Shown here: positions 1-4,896 of the stretch, piece after piece
Layout: each line of letters starts with the position of its first letter
Numbering within the stretch: the stretch's first letter is position 1
NCBI GenBank assembly: GCA_049644325.1
Contig: JBARRR010000196.1
Span: 1-17,741, forward strand
DNA length: 17,741 bases
Reading direction: 5' to 3'
DNA from: DASZHA01 sp049644325
GTDB taxonomy: Bacteria > Chloroflexota > Dormibacteria > DASZGP01
The notes under the pieces: model-generated
The model's input: only the letters and a program-made list of their open reading frames with translations
Databases searched by the model: none
What the model was told of the DNA's origin: nothing
Made by a program: the position numbers and the translations under genes

Positions 1-33
1 CCTCAAGCCGCCAACTCTACCCCCCTCGCGGAG

Positions 34-468
34 CTACTTCTCGACCACCTCTTTCAACTTCTCCAATATCGGAAGCCAGTTGTTCTGGGCCATGGCATCA
101 GCCGCTTCCTGGGACGGGTTGTTGTCCTGCTTGAGGGTAAGAGTGGTCTGGCGGCCGCCGTTCTCGGCCAGCTCATAGCTGACCGTGTGATAGTTCTCGG
201 GCTTGTCCTCCGAGCCTCCCAGGGGGCTCCAGTGGGTAGTGGTCAAGCGCTTACCAGCCTCAACCTCGAGGACCGTGCCCTTGTCCTGGTAGGCCTGGCC
301 CTTCCATTCGCCCGTCCAGGTGATCGGGCTGCCCACCTGCCAGTCAGTAGCCATGGTGGTGCCGTGTAGGTATGCCCTCACCAGCTCGGGGTTGGTCAGC
401 GCCTCCCAAACATCGGCCGCTGGGGCGTCGATGACAACGCTGGTCTCGGCAACGAACGAGGTGGCCAT
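34..468 (-). CDS. SRPBCC / AHSA1-type domain protein
   Basis: A 144-residue protein that appears to be a single START-like (SRPBCC) domain of the AHSA1/polyketide-cyclase type. It begins with the typical pattern VVIDAPAADVWEALTNPE (residues about 11-28). It continues with the G-rich strand segment around WTGEWKGQAYQDKGTVLE and ends with an amphipathic helix rich in Lys and Glu. Such domains form a helix-grip fold with a hydrophobic pocket; ligand and role are unknown here. The ATG start is supported by a strong Shine-Dalgarno GGAGGAG five bases upstream. It lies 52 bases downstream of recX on the same strand and could be read through from recA-recX, but nothing ties its function to repair. 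No signal peptide or membrane segment is seen. The family call is good; no specific function can be assigned. Confidence 0.85.
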   Translation of the reverse strand: MATSFVAETSVVIDAPAADVWEALTNPELVRAYLHGTTMATDWQVGSPITWTGEWKGQAYQDKGTVLEVEAGKRLTTTHWSPLGGSEDKPENYHTVSYELAENGGRQTTLTLKQDNNPSQEAADAMAQNNWLPILEKLKEVVEK

Positions 469-520
469 TGCTACTCCTCCGTATGGCTGGCTTCGAGCTT
501 CAAGTCCGCGGCGCCGCGTC

Positions 521-1017
521 CTATTCCCGCTCGCGACCGCGGTTAGCCGCCTCGAGCGCGCGCCGTGCCACGCCCGCGGGGTAGCCGCGCCGCACCAGCG
601 CGGCCATCACGTGGTCGCGCCGTTTCGCCGGCGGCTCGCTCGCCCGGCGGGCAACCATCCGGACCGCCAACTCCATGGCGCGCTCCACCTCCGCCTCCTC
701 GTCGCGGTCCGCCAGGACATCGTCGATAACATCCGGGCTGACTCCCTTCTGGCGCAGCTCGGCGGCGATCAGCCGGGCTCCCCGGCCCTGTTGCTGACGA
801 CGCCGAAGCCGCGACGCCGCAAAGCCGCGGTCGTCCAGGTATCCATGCGCTTCCAGCTGAGCGCAGGCCTCCTCGACCTCGGTTTCCTCGTAGCCCGCGC
901 GGCTGAGCCGCCTGGCCAGGCCGAGCCGGGTCTGGCCGGCCGCGTTGAGGATCCTGAGCCCCTTCTCGTAGGCATTGACGGTGGCAGTGGCCGCTTCCGG
1001 CCCCCCCCGCCCGTCAT
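521..1017 (-). CDS. recX: RecX-family regulator of RecA, apparently frameshifted near its start
   Basis: The minus-strand frame ending with TAG at 521-523 encodes a clear RecX protein. It opens with NAYEKGLRIL, then LARRLSRAGYEETEVEEAC, GYLDDRGFAASRLRRR and LIAAELRQKGVSPDVIDDVL, i.e. tandem three-helix repeats. RecX binds RecA filaments and modulates recombinase activity; location directly after recA is the usual context. This frame has no ATG, GTG or TTG upstream of the conserved region, although it stays open back into the recA 3' end. An ATG at 1015-1017, preceded by GGAG, lies in a different frame. One additional base in the run of eight C at 1001-1008 would join that ATG to the RecX frame and give 165 residues starting MTGGGGPEAATATVNAYEKG. 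Either the homopolymer was miscounted in assembly or the gene is truly frameshifted. The family assignment is firm; its intactness is not. Confidence 0.82.
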
Positions 1018-1053
1018 TGCGCTCCGATCCCTGACCCGTTGCCTTTCGCTGTT

Positions 1054-2259
1054 TTACGATCTCTGCTGCGTGGGGCGCGCCGCCTTGGCCGCCACCGGCT
1101 CCGGCTCGCTTACCGTCGCCACCCCATTCGACTCCGGCGGCAGTACCGCAACCTCCGTCTCCAGCTCGGTCTCGGCGCGGGTCGTCTCAACGACCTCGGC
1201 GACGGCGGTGGGCTCGGCGGCGAGCGCGGATGGTGGCGGTTGGGGAGCGCTCTTGGCCCGCAGCTCGCTGACGATTTTCTGCGCCAGGTCGGGATGGCCC
1301 TTTAGGTGCTCGCGGACGTTCTCCCGACCCTGCCCCAGGCGCTCGTCACCGTACGAGAACCAGGCGCCCTGCTTGTCGATGACGCCGCCGTCGATCCCCG
1401 CGTCGAGGACGCTGCCCAGGTAGGAGATGCCCTCGTTGTAGAGGATGTCGAACTCAGCCGACTTGAACGGAGGCGCCACCTTGTTCTTGACCACCTTGAC
1501 CTTTACCCGGTTGCCGACCACGTCCAGGCCGCTCTTGATGGTGTCGATCTTGCGGACGTCAAGCCGGACCGAGGCGTAGAACTTGAGCGCCCGGCCGCCA
1601 GTGGTGACCTCGGGGTTGCCGAACATTACGCCGATCTTCTCCCGCAGCTGGTTGATGAAGATCACGGAGGTGCTCGACTTGGAGATCGCGCCGGTCAGCT
1701 TGCGCAAGGCCTGGCTCATCAGCCGCGCCTGGAGGCCGACGTGGCTGTCGCCCATCTCGCCCTCGATCTCGGCCTTGGGCACCAGCGCCGCCACCGAGTC
1801 GACCACGACCACGTCCACCGCCTGGCTGCGCACCAGCACGTCAACAATCTCGAGTGCCTGCTCCCCGGTGTCCGGCTGGGAGACCAGCAGGTCGTCGGTG
1901 TTGACCCCGATGCGGGCGGCGTAGAGGGGGTCGAGCGCGTGCTCGGCGTCGATGAAGGCCGCCACGCCGGCCAGCCGCTGGGCCTGGGCCACGACATGGA
2001 GGGCCAGCGTGGTCTTGCCGCTGGACTCGGGGCCATAGATCTCGATCACCCGCCCGCGCGGCAGACCACCGACCCCGAGGGCCAGGTCGAGAGTCAGCGC
2101 ACCAGTGGGGATGACCTCGATGTTGCGGGTGGCCGGGGCATCCCCCAGCCGCATGATCGCCCCCTTGCCATACGACTTCTCGATCTGCGCCAGTGCCGAA
2201 TCGAGAGTCTGGTCCTTCTCGGTGCCCCGAACGAGGCCCTTGTCGTCCTTGCCGCTCAT
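1054..2259 (-). CDS. recA: Recombinase RecA
   Basis: Full-length RecA of 401 residues. It forms ATP-dependent filaments on single-stranded DNA, catalyses homologous strand exchange and triggers LexA self-cleavage. Visible elements, numbered from the chosen ATG: Walker A GPESSGKTT (76-84), the FIDAEHALD segment with catalytic Glu106, Walker B VVVVDS (150-155), and the DNA-binding L2 region after FINQLREKIG (201-210). No intein interrupts it. The last 60 residues or so form an Ala/Pro/Glu-rich acidic tail longer than in most RecA proteins. A TTG three bases upstream is an alternative start, but the ATG at 2257-2259 is better spaced from the AGGGAG ribosome site. A perfect LexA box lies about 30 bases upstream, so SOS induction is expected. 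recX follows after 37 bases. Confidence 0.98.
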   Translation of the reverse strand: MSGKDDKGLVRGTEKDQTLDSALAQIEKSYGKGAIMRLGDAPATRNIEVIPTGALTLDLALGVGGLPRGRVIEIYGPESSGKTTLALHVVAQAQRLAGVAAFIDAEHALDPLYAARIGVNTDDLLVSQPDTGEQALEIVDVLVRSQAVDVVVVDSVAALVPKAEIEGEMGDSHVGLQARLMSQALRKLTGAISKSSTSVIFINQLREKIGVMFGNPEVTTGGRALKFYASVRLDVRKIDTIKSGLDVVGNRVKVKVVKNKVAPPFKSAEFDILYNEGISYLGSVLDAGIDGGVIDKQGAWFSYGDERLGQGRENVREHLKGHPDLAQKIVSELRAKSAPQPPPSALAAEPTAVAEVVETTRAETELETEVAVLPPESNGVATVSEPEPVAAKAARPTQQRS

Positions 2260-2290
2260 CAACTGCTCCCTCTATTACTTTGATGCATAG

Positions 2291-2306
2291 TCGAACGTTT
2301 GTTCGA
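2291..2306. promoter_or_regulatory. LexA/SOS box upstream of recA
   Basis: TCGAACGTTTGTTCGA is a perfect TCGAAC-N4-GTTCGA dyad. This matches the SOS box consensus known for Actinomycetota and Bacillus-type LexA, not the E. coli CTG-N10-CAG form. It lies in the 90-base gap between cinA and recA, 31 bases before the recA ATG, and abuts a -10-like hexamer. LexA binding here should repress recA until DNA damage. lexA itself is not in the window. Confidence 0.9.
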
Positions 2307-2311
2307 TGCTA
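2306..2311 (-). promoter_or_regulatory. Candidate recA -10 element
   Basis: On the minus strand the sequence TGC-TAGCAT forms an extended -10 (TGN followed by TANNNT). It shares its last base with the LexA box. The predicted transcription start falls inside the box, near 2299, which leaves a leader of about 40 bases that includes the AGGGAG ribosome site. Repression by steric occlusion would fit. No convincing -35 hexamer is seen. Confidence 0.5.
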
Positions 2312-2349
2312 GCACATTGCTTCCCCTGTGCCTAGTCTACACGAAAGTG

Positions 2350-2856
2350 TCATGTTGCGGAGGCCGAAATCTCGGTCGCGAGGGCGATCGCCGCCTCCAC
2401 GCTGGCGACCCGGTTCGCCGCCCTGCCACCGTTCCAGCGATACTCCCGCACCAGGACGTTGTCGCCACGGCAGGCGCCGACGAAGGTCAGCCCGACGGGT
2501 TTGGGAGTATCGGGATCCGGCTCCGGGTCGGGCCCGGCGATGCCGGTCACCGATACCGCCACATCGCATTGAAAGAGCTTCTGTGCCCCGCGCGCCATCT
2601 GCTCAGCAACCTCCCGGCTGACGGCGCCGACGCGGTCCAGGGTCGCCTGGTCCACCTCGAGGAGCTTGACCTTGGCCGCGTTGGTATAGGTGACCACGCC
2701 CCCGAGGAAGTATCCCGACGATCCCGGCAGGTCGGTCAGCGCCGCCGCCACCAGGCCACCGGTGCACGACTCGGCGACGGCGATGGTCAGCTTGTTCGTA
2801 AGGAGGACCTGCTGCAGCGGGCTGAGGACGGGGCTGAGCGAGCTCCCTTCGATCAC
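2350..2856 (-). CDS. cinA: CinA C-terminal domain protein / nicotinamide-nucleotide amidase (PncC-like)
   Basis: A 168-residue protein made only of the CinA C-terminal (PncC) domain, which deamidates nicotinamide mononucleotide to nicotinate mononucleotide in pyridine nucleotide salvage. The hallmark TIAVAESCTGGLVAAAL (residues 24-40) contains the conserved ESCTGG with the family's catalytic serine (S30). GYFLGGVVTYTNAAKVKLL and VSVTGIAGP follow as expected. The N-terminal molybdopterin-binding-like domain of full-length CinA is absent. The GTG start is the first possible one, because an in-frame TAA lies shortly upstream. There is no Shine-Dalgarno, but TAACCT sits exactly six bases upstream, suggesting a leaderless mRNA. 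The gene follows pgsA and precedes recA, the cinA-recA neighbourhood common in Gram-positive-type genomes. Confidence 0.93.
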   Translation of the reverse strand: MIEGSSLSPVLSPLQQVLLTNKLTIAVAESCTGGLVAAALTDLPGSSGYFLGGVVTYTNAAKVKLLEVDQATLDRVGAVSREVAEQMARGAQKLFQCDVAVSVTGIAGPDPEPDPDTPKPVGLTFVGACRGDNVLVREYRWNGGRAANRVASVEAAIALATEISASAT

Positions 2857-2862
2857 CTGTCG

Positions 2863-2868
2863 AGGTTA
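2863..2868 (-). promoter_or_regulatory. Candidate -10 element of leaderless cinA
   Basis: TAACCT on the minus strand fits the TANNNT -10 pattern. It is separated by six bases (CGACAG) from the GTG start of cinA, so a start seven bases downstream of the hexamer would coincide with the initiation codon. The gene has no ribosome-binding site. A 20-bp palindrome lies just upstream. Confidence 0.5.
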
Positions 2869-2871
2869 GCT

Positions 2872-2891
2872 CTGATCCGGCACCGGATCAG
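2872..2891. repeat. Perfect 20-bp inverted repeat at the pgsA end / cinA promoter
   Basis: CTGATCCGGCACCGGATCAG has perfect 9-bp arms around a central CA. It overlaps the pgsA TGA stop (2888-2890). If cinA is leaderless from 2856, the dyad covers about -16 to -35 of its promoter, the position of an operator. A two-base loop makes it a poor RNA hairpin, and no T-run follows, so a DNA-binding site is more plausible than a terminator. The binding protein is unknown. Confidence 0.6.
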
Positions 2892-3487
2892 CGATAGAGC
2901 AGCCGGCGATAGCGCCAGAGGTAGTCCAGGCCCGAGAACAGGGTGAAGATCACTGCCAGCGCCACCACCGCGAAGGCCAGTGTCTCCAGCTGCGGGTAGG
3001 GCCGCTCCAGCATCACCAGCCCCACGGCCGCCATCTGGCTGACGGTCTTGGTCTTGCCGAACGGCGTCGCCGCGATGATCAGGCCCTGCGTGCCGCCGAT
3101 CGCCCGCAGGCCGGTGATGAGCAGCTCGCGGCCGAGGATGAGAACCACCACCCAGGCGGGCAGCAGCCCGTCCTGGACCAGGACCGCCAGCACCGCCAGG
3201 ATCAGCATCTTGTCGGCCAGCGGGTCGAGGAACTTGCCAAGCGTGGTCACCTTGCCGTAGCGGCGGGCGATGCGGCCGTCGAGGGAGTCTGTAATCGAAG
3301 CGGCGACGAAGAGCAGCGGTGCCACCAGCTGGTCGCCAATCCGGGCCTCGAAGGTCCACAGGATCGCCGGGATCATCAGGAGCCGGACGACGGTCAGGCT
3401 GTTGGGGATGTTGAGGTTGGCGCTCCTGGTCCGAACCGGCGCCAGCTCGCCCGCTGTCTCCCCCGCCTTGGTCACGATCTGGGTCAT
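2888..3487 (-). CDS. pgsA: CDP-diacylglycerol--glycerol-3-phosphate 3-phosphatidyltransferase
   Basis: A 199-residue integral membrane enzyme of the CDP-alcohol phosphotransferase family. The signature D-x2-DG-x2-AR-x8-G-x3-D-x3-D is complete: D67, D70-G71, A74-R75, G84, D88 and D92 in DSLDGRIARRYGKV...GKFLDPLADK. Several hydrophobic helices follow, including MLILAVLAVLVQDGLLPAW and the C-terminal TLAFAVVALAVIFTLFSGL. By family it transfers phosphatidyl from CDP-diacylglycerol to glycerol-3-phosphate, the committed step to phosphatidylglycerol. Position between YajQ and cinA, close to recA, matches the conserved pgsA-cinA-recA order and favours PgsA over other family members, though substrate specificity cannot be read from sequence. 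There is no Shine-Dalgarno; TAGGCT seven bases before the ATG suggests a leaderless start. Confidence 0.93.
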   Translation of the reverse strand: MTQIVTKAGETAGELAPVRTRSANLNIPNSLTVVRLLMIPAILWTFEARIGDQLVAPLLFVAASITDSLDGRIARRYGKVTTLGKFLDPLADKMLILAVLAVLVQDGLLPAWVVVLILGRELLITGLRAIGGTQGLIIAATPFGKTKTVSQMAAVGLVMLERPYPQLETLAFAVVALAVIFTLFSGLDYLWRYRRLLYR

Positions 3488-3494
3488 CGGCGTT

Positions 3495-3500
3495 AGCCTA
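3495..3500 (-). promoter_or_regulatory. Candidate -10 element of leaderless pgsA
   Basis: TAGGCT on the minus strand matches TANNNT and lies seven bases (AACGCCG) before the pgsA ATG, within the 36-base gap after YajQ. No ribosome site is present. The spacing places the predicted transcript start at or next to the initiation codon. Confidence 0.42.
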
Positions 3501-3523
3501 CCCGCTTTGCGCTCCGCGGAGGG

Positions 3524-4012
3524 TCAGCGATAGTTGGTGAACTGCAGCGGGATCTCGAGCTCGGCTTCCTTGAGCGTCCGGATGGCCGCCTGGAGATCGT
3601 CCTTGGACTTACTGCTGACCCTGATCTTGTCGCCCTCGATACGCGGCTGGGCCTTGGGCACCGCGGCCTTGATGCGCTTGACCAGGTCGCGGGCGGTGTC
3701 GTCGGAGATGCCGGCACGGAGCTCGACCTTCTGCCGTACCCGGCCCTTGGCCGCCGCCTCCGGCTTCTGCGGGGCGAGCACCTTGAGGTCGACCTGGCGT
3801 TTGACCATCTTCGACTTGAGGATGTCGAGCATCGCCGTCAGCTTGTAGTCACTGTCGGCGTCCAGCTCCAGCTCCTTGTCCTTGAGGTCGATGGTGGAGT
3901 TGGTGCCTTTGAAGTCGTAGCGCGTGCCGATCTCCCGCTTGGCCTGGTCGATGGCGTTGACCAGCTCCTGGCGGTTGTACTCGGATACGACGTCGAAGCT
4001 CGAATCAGCCAT
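3524..4012 (-). CDS. YajQ-family nucleotide-binding protein
   Basis: A 162-residue YajQ/UPF0234 protein, the usual length. It starts MADSSFDVVSEYNRQELVNA, has the conserved RYDFKGTNSTIDL near residue 31 and ends in LEIPLQFTNYR, the characteristic C-terminus. The family has two ferredoxin-like domains and binds nucleotides; some members bind cyclic di-GMP and have been linked to transcriptional control, but the role in this lineage is unknown. The reading frame continues far upstream antiparallel to the RodZ-like gene in a different frame. The real start is the ATG at 4010-4012, fixed by a strong GGGAGGAG ribosome site four bases before it. It follows the RodZ-like gene by 23 bases and is probably cotranscribed with it. 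Confidence 0.94.
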   Translation of the reverse strand: MADSSFDVVSEYNRQELVNAIDQAKREIGTRYDFKGTNSTIDLKDKELELDADSDYKLTAMLDILKSKMVKRQVDLKVLAPQKPEAAAKGRVRQKVELRAGISDDTARDLVKRIKAAVPKAQPRIEGDKIRVSSKSKDDLQAAIRTLKEAELEIPLQFTNYR

Positions 4013-4035
4013 GACTCCTCCCTGCTGCCCCCGAA

Positions 4036-4824
4036 TTATCGTGCCGGCGACGGCGACGGCGCCGTCGAGGCCGGCGTGTAGGTCTGGTCGGCCACTCCCT
4101 GGTCGGCGCCCGACACCGCGCCGATCTCCCGGCCGTTGACGGTGACGAAGGTGTGGTTGGCGCGCCCCGTGACCACCCTCACCGTCTTGTCGCCGCTGAA
4201 GTTCAGCACCGTGCCCTCGGCGAAGACGGTGCCGCTGCTGGTTGTCTGGTCCGAGGCCTTGCCGTCGACCAGCACCTTGATCCAGGTCCGCGCGTCGAGC
4301 CGGATCGCCACCTGGATGCCCTTGACGGGGCTCGCCGCAGGGCTCACCGCCGGCGAGCCGCTGGGACTGGGAGCCGGCGTGATGCGCACGCTGGGGCTGC
4401 TCTTGGCGGTCACCAGGCTGGCCTGGTAGTGGTCGAACTGGCCCTTGACGTAGAGCAGGAAGACCGCGAGCAGAACCACGCAGACCGCGCCCACGATCAT
4501 TCCCGGGGTGAGCGCAAACGGCCGGGGGTCGGGCTTGACCGCCGGGCGGGTGGAGACGATCTCGTTGGCGGCGTTGGCCCGCTGGTTGTACTCGGCAATC
4601 AGCGGGTCCGGGTCGAGGTCGAGGTAGCGCGCGTACGTGCGCAGGAAACCCCGGGCGTACACCGGGGCGGGCAGGTTCTCGAAGTCCTCGGCCTCGAGCG
4701 CCTCCAGGTAGGAGGACTTGATCTTCGTCGCCCACTCGATCTCGCGGAGGGGTAGCTCCCGAGACTCGCGGGCCTGCTTCAGCGTGTTGCCTAACATCCT
4801 TAAGGTCCGGCGCCCAGGGGTCAT
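4036..4824 (-). CDS. RodZ-like membrane protein with N-terminal helix-turn-helix
   Basis: A 262-residue protein with RodZ/YmfM architecture. An N-terminal HTH_25-type domain (residues about 10-75, including LGNTLKQARESRELPLREIE and YLEALEAEDFENLP...VYARGFLRTYARYL) is followed by a linker. One membrane segment (about 106-126, LTPGMIVGAVCVVLLAVFLL) comes next, then a Ser/Pro-rich stretch and a C-terminal beta-rich DUF4115-like domain (about 170-250). RodZ links MreB to the membrane in rod-shaped cells; whether MreB exists here is unknown. Position between FtsK and pgsA matches ymfM in Bacillus. The start is uncertain: an internal ATG at 4796-4798 (MLGNTL) begins closer to the domain, and neither has a clear Shine-Dalgarno. 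Confidence 0.87.
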   Translation of the reverse strand: MTPGRRTLRMLGNTLKQARESRELPLREIEWATKIKSSYLEALEAEDFENLPAPVYARGFLRTYARYLDLDPDPLIAEYNQRANAANEIVSTRPAVKPDPRPFALTPGMIVGAVCVVLLAVFLLYVKGQFDHYQASLVTAKSSPSVRITPAPSPSGSPAVSPAASPVKGIQVAIRLDARTWIKVLVDGKASDQTTSSGTVFAEGTVLNFSGDKTVRVVTGRANHTFVTVNGREIGAVSGADQGVADQTYTPASTAPSPSPAR

Positions 4825-4867
4825 GGGCGCAGCAACTACACGTGGGGAGTTGCGACCGTCGGCGTCG

Positions 4868-4873
4868 ATTCTA
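4868..4873 (-). promoter_or_regulatory. Possible -10 element for the RodZ-like/YajQ unit
   Basis: TAGAAT on the minus strand, in the 72-base gap after ftsK, is identical to the hexamer before dapB and close to the TATAAT consensus. It would give a leader of about 37 bases to the 4824 start. No -35 is visible. This is the only good -10-like hexamer in the gap; support is weak. Confidence 0.28.
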
Positions 4874-4896
4874 CCGGCGCCCGATCTCGCCGCGGG

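Noticed and set aside
507..518. 12-base palindrome CGCGGCGCCGCG between recX and the SRPBCC gene
   Set aside because: Short self-complementary G/C strings are expected often at this composition; no T-run or conserved context supports a terminator or operator.
769..1017. 82-codon minus-strand frame starting at the ATG before recX
   Set aside because: It is the out-of-frame reading of recX after the homopolymer; kept only as evidence for the frameshift.
320..1423. 367-codon plus-strand open frame across SRPBCC, recX and recA
   Set aside because: It crosses three minus-strand genes and their gaps and has no recognisable domain.
4062..4073. Palindrome-like GACGGCGCCGTC near the end of the RodZ-like gene
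   Set aside because: It lies within coding sequence for a Ser/Pro repeat tail and is explained by codon composition.
3524..4735. 403-codon minus-strand frame that extends YajQ upstream
   Set aside because: The extra N-terminus is an out-of-frame reading of the RodZ-like gene; the YajQ ATG with a strong ribosome site is internal.
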